Counted from the first letter of the stretch, positions 53,657 to 63,800 are shown. The stretch is DNA of 64,000 bases from Devosia neptuniae (GCF_025452235.1 NZ_CP104965.1:4088501-4152500); one strand, 5' to 3'. Made by a program: numbers and translations. The notes: generated by a model from the sequence alone, not told the origin.

Positions 53657-54926
53657 GCTCGGGGCCATCGTGACGGCCGGTTAGCGCCAGCCGCAGCGGC
53701 AGGAAGAGCGGCTTGCCCTTGCGGCCGGTGGCGGCTTTGAGCGCATTGGTCCACTCGCCCCAGGTTTCGAGCGACCACGGCTCGGGCGGCAGCAGCGCCT
53801 TGGCGAGCGCCAGGAAATCGCGATCTTCATCGGCAATGATAGGCTCGACCGGGCCGAGCACCAGCTTGGACCATTCGACGATATCATTGAACTTGTGCAG
53901 ATTATCGCGCAGCAGCAGCCAGATGGCCTCGCCTTCCAGGCCCAGGCTGGTGAGGCGCGGCAAAGCGGCCTCGTAGGGCATGGCGTGCAGCAGGCGAGCG
54001 TTGAGATTGTCGAGTTCGACCGGATCGAAGCGCGCGGCGCCATGCGAGATCATGGAGAAATCGAGCTTGGCGGCGATATCGTCCAGCGAGGCATAGGGTT
54101 CGATGGGCAGGCTGGTGCCGGTGAGGCTCGCCATGATGGCAATGGCGAGGGGCTCGTAGCCTTCAGCGCGGAAATCGGACAGCGACTGGGAGCCGAGGCG
54201 TTTGGAGAAGCCCTGCCCTTCGGCGTCGGTCAAAAGGTTATGGTGGCCGAAAATCGGCACGGGGCCGCCCAGGGCCTCGAAGATTTCAATCTGGGTGCCG
54301 GTGTTGGAAACGTGGTCCTCGCCGCGGATGACATGGGTGATGGCAAGGTCGATATCATCGACCACGGAGGGGAGGGTATAGAGATAGGAGCCGTCTTCGC
54401 GCACCAGAACGGGATCGGACATGGAGGCGGTGTTGACGGTCTGGCTGCCCTTGATGAGGTCTTCGAACTGCACCGGGCGGCCATCGAGCTTGAAGCGCCA
54501 ATGGGGCCTGCGGCCTTCGGCTTCGAGCTTGGCACGATCCTCTTCGGTCAGCTTGAGGGCGGCGCGATCGTAGATCGGCGGCTTGCCCATGGCGCGGGCG
54601 CGGGCGCGGCGGCGGCCCAACTCGTCTTCGGTTTCGTAACAGGGATAGAGCCGGCCGGCGGCGATGAGGCGGTCGCGGGCGGCGTCATAGAGCGCGGTGC
54701 GGTCGGACTGGCGGACCAGCAGATCCGGCGTAATGCCGAGCCAGGCCAGATCGGCCTCTATGCCATCGGCAAATTCACGGGTGGAGCGGGCCGTATCGGT
54801 ATCGTCCATGCGCAGCACATAGCGGCCGCCATGGCGCTTGGCGAAGAACCAGTTGAGCATGGCCGGGCGGGCATTGCCCAGGTGAATACGGCCAGTGGGC
54901 GATGGCGCCCAGCGCACGATGGTCAT
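53601..54926 (-). CDS. gltX: Glutamate--tRNA ligase
   Basis: A 441-residue class I synthetase. The HIGH-like motif is [20 protein letters not shown] and the KMSKS-like motif is [33 protein letters not shown] is the connecting segment. Alphaproteobacteria often have two GltX copies; this shorter form with HLGN and FSKR may be the one acting on tRNA-Glu or tRNA-Gln, which cannot be told here. It is coupled by ATGA to nadE, and its 3' end overlaps the DUF2865 gene tail-to-tail by 56 bases. Confidence 0.93.
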   Translation of the reverse strand: MTIVRWAPSPTGRIHLGNARPAMLNWFFAKRHGGRYVLRMDDTDTARSTREFADGIEADLAWLGITPDLLVRQSDRTALYDAARDRLIAAGRLYPCYETEDELGRRRARARAMGKPPIYDRAALKLTEEDRAKLEAEGRRPHWRFKLDGRPVQFEDLIKGSQTVNTASMSDPVLVREDGSYLYTLPSVVDDIDLAITHVIRGEDHVSNTGTQIEIFEALGGPVPIFGHHNLLTDAEGQGFSKRLGSQSLSDFRAEGYEPLAIAIMASLTGTSLPIEPYASLDDIAAKLDFSMISHGAARFDPVELDNLNARLLHAMPYEAALPRLTSLGLEGEAIWLLLRDNLHKFNDIVEWSKLVLGPVEPIIADEDRDFLALAKALLPPEPWSLETWGEWTNALKAATGRKGKPLFLPLRLALTGRHDGPELKSLLPLVGRTACLDRLP

Positions 54927-56590
54927 CCGATGGTCCGGTCCTTGTAGCCGTTGGTAATGGGATATTTGCGGCCCAGCCCAAACGCCTTGGGCGTGAGCTT
55001 GGGACCGGGAGCCGCCTGGCGGCGCTTGTATTCGGCGATATTGAGCAGCCGCTCGATGCGCTGCACCAGAGCCTCGTCATGGCCCAGGGCGACGATCTCA
55101 GCGATCGACTTTTCTTCCTCGACCATGGCGGTGAGGATGGCGTCGAGCACCGGATAGGGCGGCAGGCTATCCTGATCGGTCTGGTTGGGGCGCAGCTCGG
55201 CCGACGGGGCCTTGGCGATGATGTTTTGCGGGATGACTTCGCCCGCGGGGCCAAGGCAATCGCCGGGGACATGGGCATTGCGCCAGGCGGCCAGGCGATA
55301 GACCTCCATTTTGAACATGTCCTTGAGCGGATTGTAGCCGCCGTTCATGTCGCCATAGATGGTGGCGTAGCCGACGCCCATTTCCGACTTGTTGCCGGTG
55401 GTGAGGAGCATGGAGCCTAGCTTGTTGGAGACGGCCATGAGGACGACGCCGCGCATGCGGGACTGGATGTTTTCCTCAGCCAGATCGGCGGGGCGATTGC
55501 CGAAGACTGGGGCAAGCTGCTCAAGCGCGGCATCGACGGGATCGCCGATGGAGACGATGTCGTAGCGCACGCCGAGGCGGGTGGCGCAGTCCTTGGCGTC
55601 CTTGAGGCTATCCTCGGAGGTGTAGCGATAGGGCAGCATAATGGTGTGGACGTTTTCGGCGCCGAAGGCGTCCACGGCCATGGCGGCAACCACGGCGCTG
55701 TCAATGCCGCCCGACAGGCCGAGCACGACCTGCTTGAAGCCGTTCTTGTGCACGTAGTCACGCAGGCCGAGCACGCAGGCGAGCCAGGGGGCTTCGTCGG
55801 TGGTGGTGAGTTCGGTGACGTGGCCATTGGTGCAGGTCCAGCCGTCTTCGCCGTCGACCCAGTCGGAGACGATGAAATCGGTGGCAAAGGATTTGCCTTG
55901 GAACACGAGCTTGTCGCCCGGCTCGATGGCAAAGGATGCACCGTCGAACACCAATTCGTCCTGGCCCCCCACCTGATTGAGATAGAGCAGCGGCACCCGA
56001 TCCTCGGCCACGCGGGCGCGGACCAGTTCCTTGCGAACATGCTGCTTATTGGTCCAATAGGGCGAACCATTGGGGCAAAGCAGGATTTCGGCGCCGCGCT
56101 GGACGAGGTGATCGCAGACCCAGGGGTGCCAGATATCTTCGCAGATCGGGATGCCGACCGAGACGCCCTTGATTGTCACCGGTTCCTGCAGCACGCCGGG
56201 GACGAAATAGCGCCGTTCGTAAAAGACATCGTCATTGGGCAATTCGCGCTTGAGGCGCGTGGCGATGATCTCGCCATTTTCGGCGACGACGACGCTGTTG
56301 TGCAGGCCCGTCTGGTCGCGCCAGACGGTGGGGAGGATCAGCGCGACACCGGTGCCGGCGGTGTCGGCAACCAGATCGCGGGCGGCCTGCATGGCGTCAT
56401 CGACGAATTTGGGCTTGAACAGCAAATCGTCGGGGAAATAGCCGGTGAGGAACAGCTCGGAGAGCAGCAAGATATCGGCTTTGGCGGCAGCTGCATCGCT
56501 CAGCGCCTGGCGGGCGAGCGCGAGATTGCCGGCGATGTCGCCGACCTTGGGATTGAGCTGGGCAAGCGCAATTCTGAGGCGGTCTGTCAC
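54923..56590 (-). CDS. nadE: Glutamine-dependent NAD+ synthetase
   Basis: A 555-residue two-domain enzyme: N-terminal nitrilase-like glutaminase ([14 protein letters not shown] with Glu, [17 protein letters not shown] with Lys, [10 protein letters not shown] with the catalytic Cys) and C-terminal NAD synthetase ([20 protein letters not shown] as the PP-loop, [30 protein letters not shown]). It makes NAD from deamido-NAD, the last step after nadC in the window. The GTG at 56590 begins the conserved sequence; earlier in-frame codons do not. Confidence 0.95.
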   Translation of the reverse strand: MTDRLRIALAQLNPKVGDIAGNLALARQALSDAAAAKADILLLSELFLTGYFPDDLLFKPKFVDDAMQAARDLVADTAGTGVALILPTVWRDQTGLHNSVVVAENGEIIATRLKRELPNDDVFYERRYFVPGVLQEPVTIKGVSVGIPICEDIWHPWVCDHLVQRGAEILLCPNGSPYWTNKQHVRKELVRARVAEDRVPLLYLNQVGGQDELVFDGASFAIEPGDKLVFQGKSFATDFIVSDWVDGEDGWTCTNGHVTELTTTDEAPWLACVLGLRDYVHKNGFKQVVLGLSGGIDSAVVAAMAVDAFGAENVHTIMLPYRYTSEDSLKDAKDCATRLGVRYDIVSIGDPVDAALEQLAPVFGNRPADLAEENIQSRMRGVVLMAVSNKLGSMLLTTGNKSEMGVGYATIYGDMNGGYNPLKDMFKMEVYRLAAWRNAHVPGDCLGPAGEVIPQNIIAKAPSAELRPNQTDQDSLPPYPVLDAILTAMVEEEKSIAEIVALGHDEALVQRIERLLNIAEYKRRQAAPGPKLTPKAFGLGRKYPITNGYKDRTIG

Positions 56591-56714
56591 GATGATGCTG
56601 GCCCGTGTGCTGGGAAAGAAGGTGACGCAGCGGCGCAAACCGCGCGCGGGCAAGACTTATCCGCTCACCCCGGCAAGGGCAAGCGGATCAAAGGTTGCAG
56701 ATTGATGGCAGAGG

Positions 56715-57626
56715 CTAGAAGCGGCCGGTCAACTCGGCGAGGGCGCCGTAACGCAACAGGGAGAAACCGTTGAGGTTCTGATCGCTGTAGATGTAGCTAT
56801 CCGGCGTGGATGCCTCCCACCATTTCTGACGGGAACTGCTTGGCCCGTCGAGCAGCCAGGCGCGGCCGCCGACGCGGATCGTCAGATTCTCGGTGGGGTG
56901 AAAGCCGAGCATGATCTGACCACTGGCGCCGTAGAGGGCGCCGCTGGTTTCGGTGCGGGTGCGGTTAACGGTGACGCCCTGAATGACGGTATCGGCCATT
57001 GGAATTTCGCTACTGGCGCCGTAGCCATAAGCATAGGGGATGGCTGCGACTTCGGCGTCGATATCGAACATTTCGTTGATATCGGCGTGGGCTGTTACGC
57101 CCAGGCGTAGGGAATGAATATTGAGACCATCGTCGTTCAGCACGTCGTAGCGGTTCCGGTCAGGCGATTCCCGATTGTATTGGTAGCCGACCAGAGCGCC
57201 GAGGCGGAAGGTTTCGTTGCCAAACGGGGTATAGCCGAAATCGGCGCCGGCATAACCGATCTGGCCGCCTTCGAATGGAGAAGGGACGCCAACATTGGTT
57301 TCGTAGTCGCCGGTTGTGTAGACGGCATAACCGGCCTGACCCTTCACAAAGGTGGATGTGTAGTCATCGTCGATCCGGAAGTGGCCTTCCAGAATATGAC
57401 TGCGATCCTTGGTATCGTAGGAGGTGCCGCCGACATTGGCGTTCTGCTCACCCAGCGAATACCAGTAGCGCAGGCCCGCTTCCATGCGGAGGGGGTTGTC
57501 TTCGCTCTGTCCCCATTCGTTGCCGTAGGAGGGCCGCATATCCGGGAACATTGAATCGGCGCCCAGAGCGGGCATGGCCGTGCCGAGAGCCAATATCGCG
57601 GCGATGCTGGACAGGGAGCGGTTCAT
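56715..57626 (-). CDS. Outer-membrane beta-barrel protein
   Basis: A 303-residue protein with a signal peptide (MNRSLSSIAAILALGTAMPALG) followed by alternating amphipathic strands: RMEAGLRYWYSLG, SHILEGHFRIDDDYTSTFVKGQAGYA, TFRLGALVGYQYNRES, LRLGVTAHADI. It ends in Phe (ALAELTGRF), the usual outer-membrane C-terminus. It resembles Omp25/PorA-like small barrels of rhizobia in form only; no specific name is warranted. GGAG lies seven bases upstream. Confidence 0.85.
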   Translation of the reverse strand: MNRSLSSIAAILALGTAMPALGADSMFPDMRPSYGNEWGQSEDNPLRMEAGLRYWYSLGEQNANVGGTSYDTKDRSHILEGHFRIDDDYTSTFVKGQAGYAVYTTGDYETNVGVPSPFEGGQIGYAGADFGYTPFGNETFRLGALVGYQYNRESPDRNRYDVLNDDGLNIHSLRLGVTAHADINEMFDIDAEVAAIPYAYGYGASSEIPMADTVIQGVTVNRTRTETSGALYGASGQIMLGFHPTENLTIRVGGRAWLLDGPSSSRQKWWEASTPDSYIYSDQNLNGFSLLRYGALAELTGRF

Positions 57627-57741
57627 GACAATCTCCAGAACGTGGACCCTTTCTGGGTCGTTCAGGAAATTTATGGGTCATTAGGGTTAATGTTCCGCTA
57701 AACGGCGGATCGGGGTTTGGGCGGGGGCTAGCGCCCCTGCC

Positions 57742-59118
57742 CTATTCGCCGGCGATGCGGGTTTCGCGGGGTGGTTTTTGGGCGTGGACTTCTTCGGCGA
57801 CGAGGAAGGCCAGTTCCAGGGCCTGGCTCGCATTGAGGCGAGGATCGCAATAGGTGTGGTAGCGGTCCGAGAGGGAGGCTTCGGTGACGGCCGAGACGCC
57901 GCCGACGCATTCGGTGACGTCGTCGCCGGTCATTTCGATATGCACGCCGCCGGCATAGGTGCCCATGTCGCGGTGGATTTCGAAGAAGCTCTTCACTTCC
58001 GACAGCACACGCTCGAAGGGGCGCGTCTTGTAGCCGGTCGAGGCCTTGATGGTGTTGCCATGCATCGGATCGGAGCACCAGACGACGGTGCGGCCGGCGC
58101 GCTGCACGGTTTCGATCAGGCGCGGCAGGTGATCGTGGATCTTATCGGAGCCGAAGCGGGCGATGAGAGTAATGCGGCCAGCCTCATCGGTGGGATTGAG
58201 GCGATCGAGCAGGCGCAGCAGGTCTTCGCTGCTCAGGGTCGGGCCGCATTTGATGCCGATGGGGTTCTTGATGCCGGCGAAATATTCGACATGGGCCGCA
58301 TCGGGCTGGCGGGTGCGGTCGCCGATCCACAGCATGTGGCCGGACGTGGCGTACCAGTCATTGGTGATGGAATCGCGGCGGGTCAGGGCTTCTTCATAGC
58401 CGAGCAGCAGGGCTTCGTGGCTGGTGAAGAAACTGGTCTGGCGCAGGGCCGGCGTGTTGTCAGGATTGAGGCCGAGCGCGGCCATGAAGGTGATGGCATC
58501 GTCAATCTTGCGCGCCACTTCCTCGTAGCGCGGATACCAATTGGAGCCCTTCATGAACCCGACGGTCCATTCGTGGATGCGGGTGAGTTCGGCATAGCCG
58601 CCCATGGAGAAGGCACGCAGCAGATTGAGCGTGGCGGCCGACTGGCGGTAGGCCTGCAGCATGCGATCGGGATCGGGAACGCGGGAGGCTTCGTTGAACT
58701 CGATGGAATTGATGATGTCGCCGCGATAGCTCGGGAGTTCCACGCCATCGATGGTTTCGGTATCGGCCGAACGCGGCTTGGCGAACTGGCCGGCGACGCG
58801 GCCGACCTTGACCACGGGCTTACTGGCGCCATGGGTCAGCACCACGGCCATTTGCAGGAAGACGCGGAAGAAGTCGCGGATGTGATCGGCACCGTGCTCG
58901 GCAAAGCTCTCGGCGCAGTCACCGCCCTGTAGCAGGAAGGCCTCGCCACGGGCCACTGCGGCGAGCTTGGACTTGAGATCGCGCGCTTCGCCGGCAAAGA
59001 CCAGTGGCGGGAACGTGCCCAATTGACGCTCGGCCTCGGCCAGAGCCGCGCTGTCCGGATAGGCAGGCACCTGCGAGATGGGCTTGTCGCGCCAGCTATT
59101 GGGGGTCCAGGTGGTCAT
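57742..59118 (-). CDS. 3-deoxy-7-phosphoheptulonate synthase, class II
   Basis: A 458-residue DAHP synthase (plant-type class II, also called AroG/AroA II). It catalyses the first shikimate-pathway step from PEP and erythrose 4-phosphate. Conserved: [56 protein letters not shown] and [10 protein letters not shown] (metal- and substrate-binding). It stands alone, transcribed leftwards; the long non-coding stretch upstream (59119-60167) may hold its promoter. Confidence 0.95.
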   Translation of the reverse strand: MTTWTPNSWRDKPISQVPAYPDSAALAEAERQLGTFPPLVFAGEARDLKSKLAAVARGEAFLLQGGDCAESFAEHGADHIRDFFRVFLQMAVVLTHGASKPVVKVGRVAGQFAKPRSADTETIDGVELPSYRGDIINSIEFNEASRVPDPDRMLQAYRQSAATLNLLRAFSMGGYAELTRIHEWTVGFMKGSNWYPRYEEVARKIDDAITFMAALGLNPDNTPALRQTSFFTSHEALLLGYEEALTRRDSITNDWYATSGHMLWIGDRTRQPDAAHVEYFAGIKNPIGIKCGPTLSSEDLLRLLDRLNPTDEAGRITLIARFGSDKIHDHLPRLIETVQRAGRTVVWCSDPMHGNTIKASTGYKTRPFERVLSEVKSFFEIHRDMGTYAGGVHIEMTGDDVTECVGGVSAVTEASLSDRYHTYCDPRLNASQALELAFLVAEEVHAQKPPRETRIAGE

Positions 59119-59209
59119 GTCGGGTCTCGCTCGCGCGGGTTACGGATTGTTGCGGGCGGAATACCAAGGGCGGCGGGCCGGGACAAGGATATTCGGGGTG
59201 GGCTTTAGT

Positions 59210-59357
59210 CTAGGACCAATCGACATTCAACTGATGCTGGCCTGCAAATGGAGGTTTTCTGCGCTTCCGGTGCTCACGTACCCAAAAGTACGCTGCGCTC
59301 CGGTTCTCGAAAACCACCATTTTCGGCTCAGCCTGAGTGAATGTCGATTGGTCCTAG
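59210..59357. repeat. 148-bp imperfect palindrome with perfect 20-bp ends
   Basis: The ends are an exact inverted repeat: CTAGGACCAATCGACATTCA at 59210-59229 and its reverse complement at 59338-59357. Inside, AAATGGAGGTTTTC pairs with GAAAACCACCATTT with one mismatch, and GTACCCAAAAGTAC forms the tip. The whole stretch can fold as one long hairpin in RNA or DNA. It has no ORF of note. It looks like a MITE-type non-autonomous element or a structured RNA. Confidence 0.8.
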
Positions 59358-59755
59358 GGCGCACGGAAGCGCCGCCTGTGCTGCGGTTGTCGGATAGACG
59401 GACGGACCCCGAGACCAGATTCGCCTCGTGAGTAAATAAATATGAGGCGCAACTTGCCTCGGGGCGCCGGGCCTTGGTCGGAAGGCAGCATCGCGACCCC
59501 AGCAGGTGACCGTAGCCCTCCCGCCCGCTGATCCGTCTGCGCATCCCGGAGCAAGGCGCGACCCCCACTCCCCCGGCTGGCATCCGGACGCCGGTCGCTG
59601 CAGCGCCGCCCGTGTTCCGGATGATGGACGGATGATGCCACGGGATTTTGGCAGGGGGATAAGATGGATAAGGCGGGGGATTTGGGGGGGCGCGCGCTCA
59701 TTCCCTAGCCAGGGGACGTTTTCGCTTTGGCATGTTCTCCCAAACTCAGTTCCGC
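59358..59755. other. GC-rich non-coding stretch with several hairpins
   Basis: No credible gene is seen. Structure is frequent: CGCCTC at 59422 pairs with GAGGCG at 59444 around an AT-rich loop, GAGGC/GCCTC follows, and ATCCGT...CATCCcGGA at 59531-59550 is complementary to TCCGGATGATGGACGGAT at 59616-59633. It could be a non-coding RNA, an attenuator region, or decayed sequence; no known RNA family was recognised. Confidence 0.4.
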
Positions 59756-60072
59756 CGTCATTGTCCGGCTTGTCCGGGCAATCCATGCTTCCGCATTCGC
59801 TGAGAGATGGATCACCCGGACTAGCCGGGTGATGACGATGAACGGGGAAATCGAGCAAGCGGCCAAGTCACCCAAGTGAACTCCCCATGATTGGGAGGTA
59901 CTCTGGGCGCCTTCAAGAATGCGGTGTCATCCCGGCGCAGGCCGGGACCCATCCTGAGCTGTCCAAACTCGCCGCCAGATCGCCTGATAAGCGCCATCCC
60001 GGCGCCCCGCTCACACACCTTGCGGCCGCCGCAGCATCTCGGGATGGGCCCCGGCCTGCGCCGGGGTGACAC
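59756..60072. repeat. Family D hairpin and family C inverted pair
   Basis: 59756-59839 has arms CGTCATTGTCCGGCTTGTCC and GGACTAGCCGGGTGATGACG around an ATCCATGCTTCCGC spacer (family D, single copy here). 59924-59958 and 60035-60072 are opposed family C copies (GTGTCATCCCGGCGCAGGC and GCGCCGGGGTGACAC). Nothing coding lies between them. Confidence 0.8.
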
Positions 60073-60167
60073 CGTGGGTGGGGCGAGTCCCGAGTAAACA
60101 CCGCCCCCTCAAAGGGGGCGGGATCAAGGGTGGTGTGGGCCGCGTGTCCGAAGCCGGCGGCGTTGCT

Positions 60168-61547
60168 TCAGCCGCCGACCTTTTGCCCATCCCGATAGAC
60201 ATAGGTTGGCGCCTTGAAGGTCACCAATTCTTCGGCGGCCGAGGGGTGGAGTGCGATGGCGCGGTCGAAATCGGCTTTGGTGGCGGTCATGCCCATGGGG
60301 ATGGCGATGAGCTGGATCATTTCGGCGGCGCCCGGTCCCAGGATATGGCAACCCAGCACCTTGCCGCCGTCCTTTTCGGTGATGAGCTTGAGCACCATGC
60401 GCTCGGTGCGGGTAGAGAGCGTGTTCATCATCGGGCGGAAGCGGGCGAGGTAGATATCGACATCGCCATGGGTGGCGGCCTCGGCTTCGGTGAGGCCGAT
60501 GACGCCGATTTCAGGCTCGGCAAAGACCGCCGTAGGGATCTGGGAGTGATCGACGGCGATTTTGTTGTTGTTGAACACGGTCTCGGCGAAATACCAGCCT
60601 TCGCGGATGGCGACCGGGGTCAGCGCGGCGCGGCCGGTGACGTCGCCCACTGCGTAGATGGAGGGGCACGAGGTCTGCGAATAGGCATCGACGGCGATGG
60701 CGCCGGCCGGGGTGAGCTTGACGCCGGCGGTTTCAAGGCCAAGGCCGCGCACATTTGGATTGCGGCCGGTGGCGAACATGACCGCGCCATAGGGGGCGGT
60801 GACGCCGTCGCTGAAGGTGGCGGCAATGTCATCGCCATGCCTGGCCAACGACTTGATGGTGGTCTGATAGATGAGCTTGATGCCGCGGTCGATCAGGCCA
60901 GCCTCGAGGCCACGGCGCATGTCCTCGTCGAAGCCGCGCAGGATGCAGTCGCCGCGATAGATGATGGTGGTATCGACACCCAGGCCGGCAAAGATGGTGG
61001 CGAATTCAACCGCGATATAGCCGCCGCCCTCGATGAGGATGGAATGGGGCAGCGCCGGCAGATCGAAAGCCTCGTTGGAGGTGATGCCCAATTGATAGCC
61101 GGGGATGGGCGGCACGAAGGGGGCCGCGCCAGTGGCGACAAGGATGTATTTGGCGATCAGGTCACGGTTGCCCGCTACGAGATGAACCGTATTGGGACCG
61201 GTGACCAGCGCCCGATCTCTAATGATCTCGACGCCGGGCTTTTCGAGGTTCGAGGTATAGGCGTGTTCGAGCCGGGTGATTTCCTTTTCCTTGGCGGCGA
61301 CCAGGGTCGGCCAATCAAAGGAGGCGTCGACCTGCCAGCCAAAGCTGGAGGCCACATCGAACAGGTCGTTGAAGCGGCTGGCATAGACATAGAGCTTTTT
61401 GGGGACGCAGCCCCTGATGACGCAGGTGCCGCCGACGCGGAATTCCTCAACCACTGCAACCTTGGCGCCGTAGGTGGCGGCCATGCGGGCGGCGCGCACG
61501 CCCCCCGAGCCAGCGCCAATGACAACGAGATCGTAAGTGTCGGACAT
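60168..61547 (-). CDS. gor: Glutathione-disulfide reductase
   Basis: A 459-residue FAD/NADPH oxidoreductase. The N-terminal FAD site is VVIGAGSGGVRAARMA, the redox-active disulfide GGTCVIRGCVPKK (Cys-x4-Cys), and the C-terminal catalytic HPSAAEELV. It reduces GSSG to GSH in the cytoplasm. It shares the window with GFA-type proteins and an Atm1-type exporter, both linked to glutathione in other bacteria. Length and motifs are normal. Confidence 0.94.
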   Translation of the reverse strand: MSDTYDLVVIGAGSGGVRAARMAATYGAKVAVVEEFRVGGTCVIRGCVPKKLYVYASRFNDLFDVASSFGWQVDASFDWPTLVAAKEKEITRLEHAYTSNLEKPGVEIIRDRALVTGPNTVHLVAGNRDLIAKYILVATGAAPFVPPIPGYQLGITSNEAFDLPALPHSILIEGGGYIAVEFATIFAGLGVDTTIIYRGDCILRGFDEDMRRGLEAGLIDRGIKLIYQTTIKSLARHGDDIAATFSDGVTAPYGAVMFATGRNPNVRGLGLETAGVKLTPAGAIAVDAYSQTSCPSIYAVGDVTGRAALTPVAIREGWYFAETVFNNNKIAVDHSQIPTAVFAEPEIGVIGLTEAEAATHGDVDIYLARFRPMMNTLSTRTERMVLKLITEKDGGKVLGCHILGPGAAEMIQLIAIPMGMTATKADFDRAIALHPSAAEELVTFKAPTYVYRDGQKVGG

Positions 61548-61569
61548 GCTGGCTCCGCTGGCTGGTTAT

Positions 61570-61585
61570 ATCGGTTGATACCGAT
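61570..61585. promoter_or_regulatory. Perfect palindrome upstream of gor
   Basis: ATCGGT-TGAT-ACCGAT lies 22 bases upstream of the gor ATG and just after the terminator of the preceding gene. A dyad here could be the operator of an unknown regulator. Only position and symmetry support this. Confidence 0.45.
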
Positions 61586-61606
61586 GAATATCGGATGGCG
61601 CTTCGC

Positions 61607-61637
61607 ATAAAAAAAGACCCCGCACAAGGCGGGGTCC
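61607..61637 (-). terminator. Intrinsic terminator after the DUF2059 gene
   Basis: Read leftwards: GACCCCGC/GCGGGGTC stem with a five-base loop and a run of seven T residues. It follows the DUF2059 stop by 24 bases and separates rpiA-DUF2059 from gor. Confidence 0.9.
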
Positions 61638-61660
61638 AATTCGGTCGTCGATAAGTGAGC

Positions 61661-62209
61661 CTAGAGCTGCACGCCCTGGGCGCGCAGTTCGGCGCGGACC
61701 TTGGCATAGAATTCCTGCTGCAGGGTATTGGTGAACACGGTCAGCACGCGCTGGATATCGGTATTCACCTCGGCATTGGCCTGGGACAACTTCGAGCCGG
61801 TGGGCGATTCATAGAAGGTGACGATTTCCTGCAGTTCAGCCGCGGTGAAGCGAACGGCATAGACGCGAGCGAACTGATCGAGCAGCTCGCTCTTGCGGCC
61901 CTTATATTCCTCGAGCGTCTTGGTGATGGCGGCATCGGTCTGCTCGCTCAGCTCGGGATTCTGCTGCACGATCTGGCGCATGGTATCGATCGCGGTCTGC
62001 ACCAGCGTGATCTCATAGATGGCGGCGCGATCGGTCAGATCGATATATTTGCGCGCCAGCGCCAATTGTTCGGGCGCCACTTCCTGCGCAAAGGCCGGAA
62101 CCGACAGGCCGAGCATGGAAACGCTCAAAGCAACTGCCACCAGCGCCTTGGAGCGCTTCAACACACCGGTCATCATCGAAATATCCATCCTGTTCGAATC
62201 CACCCTCAT
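61661..62209 (-). CDS. DUF2059 domain-containing periplasmic protein
   Basis: A protein of up to 182 residues with a signal peptide (RSKALVAVALSVSMLGLSVPAFAQ) and then the DUF2059 core: LARKYIDLTDRAAIYE, and the conserved TAAELQEIVTFYESPTGSKLSQ. The family is periplasmic and its function is unknown. The first ATG (62209) has AGG six bases upstream and starts one base after the rpiA stop; ATGs at 62188 or 62176 would give a more standard signal peptide. Confidence 0.85.
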   Translation of the reverse strand: MRVDSNRMDISMMTGVLKRSKALVAVALSVSMLGLSVPAFAQEVAPEQLALARKYIDLTDRAAIYEITLVQTAIDTMRQIVQQNPELSEQTDAAITKTLEEYKGRKSELLDQFARVYAVRFTAAELQEIVTFYESPTGSKLSQANAEVNTDIQRVLTVFTNTLQQEFYAKVRAELRAQGVQL

Positions 62210-62210
62210 T

Positions 62211-62903
62211 TCATACCTGGATGGTTCTTACGCCATCCGGCATCGCGACATAAGCCTTCTTGCACATCTGAAGGAACAGTCCGTGCTGCACGACGCCGGC
62301 AATGTCCAGCAAATCCCGTGACAGCGCTTCTGGCTGCGAAATGCGGCCAAAAAATGCATCAAGGATCAAGTGGCCGCCATCGGTGACATAGGGTGCGCCG
62401 TCCTTGGTTTGCCGCAGTTTGAGACCGCCTTGTGCACCATGGGCTGCATTCACCTCAGCAATGGTGCGCTGGGTGGCACCCAGGCCAAAGCGATTGACCT
62501 CGATGGGCAGCGGAAACTTGCCGAGCGTGTCGACCAGCTTGGAGCCGTCGGCAATCACGATCATGACATCGGAGGCGGCAGCGACGATCTTTTCGCGCAG
62601 CAGTGCGCCCCCTGCCCCCTTGATGAGGTTGAGCGCCGGATCGATCTCGTCGGCGCCATCGACGGTGATGTCGAGCCGGTCGAGGGTTTCGAGGTTCGAG
62701 AGGGGAATGCCCAGGCTCTCGGCCTGCCGCGCCGTGACTTCGGAGGTGGGCACGCAGATGCAATCGAAACCTGCGGCAACCTTGGCACCGAGCAGATCGA
62801 CGAAATGCCAGGCCGTCGAGCCGGTGCCCAGGCCCAGCCGCATGCCGGGCCGCACCTGAGTCAGCGCCATGGCTGCGGCCTGGCGCTTGAGATCATCATT
62901 CAT
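62211..62903 (-). CDS. rpiA: Ribose-5-phosphate isomerase A
   Basis: A 230-residue pentose-phosphate enzyme interconverting ribose 5-phosphate and ribulose 5-phosphate. Motifs: [12 protein letters not shown] (phosphate loop), [27 protein letters not shown] (catalytic Asp and Lys residues) and VVQHGLF. The ATG at 62903 has GAGGAG nine bases upstream; longer readings upstream have none. It is coupled to the DUF2059 gene. Confidence 0.95.
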   Translation of the reverse strand: MNDDLKRQAAAMALTQVRPGMRLGLGTGSTAWHFVDLLGAKVAAGFDCICVPTSEVTARQAESLGIPLSNLETLDRLDITVDGADEIDPALNLIKGAGGALLREKIVAAASDVMIVIADGSKLVDTLGKFPLPIEVNRFGLGATQRTIAEVNAAHGAQGGLKLRQTKDGAPYVTDGGHLILDAFFGRISQPEALSRDLLDIAGVVQHGLFLQMCKKAYVAMPDGVRTIQV

Positions 62904-63157
62904 GGCAGGGCTCTCCTCGTCATTGGCCGCCCAAATGCCGGGCGGACGCGGGCAAGTCAATGCACCGAAAGGGGTGGGATCACGGAACGGTGAGCCATTT
63001 TTGTAACTCCCTGGCAACACAATTTAGTGAACATGTCTGGAGTGTGGCGGAAACGGGGCAAGCGCCCTTCCTGCTGTTTTGTAAACCGCGTAAGCAAATC
63101 GTCATTGATCCGATGGGCGAATCGCCAGCCCATCTATTTTCAGAGGCCAGTCGTCAG
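62904..63157. promoter_or_regulatory. Divergent spacer between rpiA and the L,D-transpeptidase gene
   Basis: A 254-base spacer with divergent genes on both sides, so it should hold two promoters. No repeat family member, dyad or RNA structure stands out. An open frame running into the downstream gene from 62960 lacks a ribosome-binding site and is not taken as coding. Confidence 0.4.
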
Positions 63158-63751
63158 ATGTCCAAATTCAGAACAGCCGCGGCAATCGGGCTGTCGATAC
63201 TTTTGTCGGTGTCATTGACCATGCCCAGCATGGCCGCTCGCGTCTACAATGCCGATACCAATACCTGGGAAGAGCCCAGCGTCGTTAAAACGCGCAATCG
63301 CGGCGGCAGCCCGATCAAGCGGGAAACGATCGAATATGCGAGCAATTACAAGCCGGGGACCATCGTGATCGAAACCGGTGAGCGCCGGCTGTATCTGGTG
63401 CTCGAAGACGGCAAGGCGATCCGCTATGGCGTGGGCGTGGGCCGCGACGGCTTCACCTGGTCGGGCCAGCACCGCATTACCCGCAAGGCCGAATGGCCGG
63501 GCTGGACGCCGCCGCCGCAGATGCGCAAGCGCGTGCCGGACTTGCCCGCCTATATGCCCGGTGGCCCGGACAATCCGCTGGGTGCGCGCGCGCTCTATAT
63601 CGGCTCGACGCTGTATCGCGTGCATGGCACGTCCGAGCCGTGGTCGATCGGCCAGGCGGTTTCCTCGGGCTGCATTCGCCTGACCAATGAGGACGTGACC
63701 GATCTTTATGAACGTGTCCGCGTCGGTGCGCTGATCGTCGTCAAGCACTAG
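63158..63751 (+). CDS. L,D-transpeptidase (ErfK/YbiS family)
   Basis: A 197-residue periplasmic enzyme. Signal peptide SKFRTAAAIGLSILLSVSLTMPSMAA; then the YkuD domain: GTIVIETGERRLYLVLEDGKAIRYGVGVGRDGFTWSG and the active-site HGTSEPWSIGQAVSSGCIRLTNEDV, with the catalytic Cys in SSGCIRL and the His of HGTSEPW. Such enzymes form 3-3 cross-links or anchor lipoproteins to peptidoglycan. The ATG at 63158 has AGAGG 11 bases upstream. Confidence 0.93.
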   Translation: MSKFRTAAAIGLSILLSVSLTMPSMAARVYNADTNTWEEPSVVKTRNRGGSPIKRETIEYASNYKPGTIVIETGERRLYLVLEDGKAIRYGVGVGRDGFTWSGQHRITRKAEWPGWTPPPQMRKRVPDLPAYMPGGPDNPLGARALYIGSTLYRVHGTSEPWSIGQAVSSGCIRLTNEDVTDLYERVRVGALIVVKH

Positions 63752-63770
63752 CGGCGAGTGAATTGTCATG

Positions 63771-63800
63771 AAGCCGTCTCTTCGGAGGCGGCTTTTTTGT
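63771..63800 (+). terminator. Intrinsic terminator after the L,D-transpeptidase
   Basis: AAGCCGTCTC-TTCG-GAGGCGGCTT, a very stable UUCG-loop stem, followed by TTTTT. It ends the transpeptidase transcript 20 bases after its stop. Confidence 0.93.

Noticed and set aside
59460..59500. GGTCGGAAGGCAGCA resembles the apical loop of SRP RNA
   Set aside because: The flanking bases do not form the conserved symmetric loop and helix of SRP RNA, and the C-rich context breaks the expected pairing. The likeness is limited to the CGGAAGG tetraloop region.
59328..59858. A 176-codon open frame on the minus strand in the non-coding kilobase
   Set aside because: It runs through a family D repeat and one arm of the 148-bp palindrome, has no ribosome-binding site, and its composition is not protein-like.
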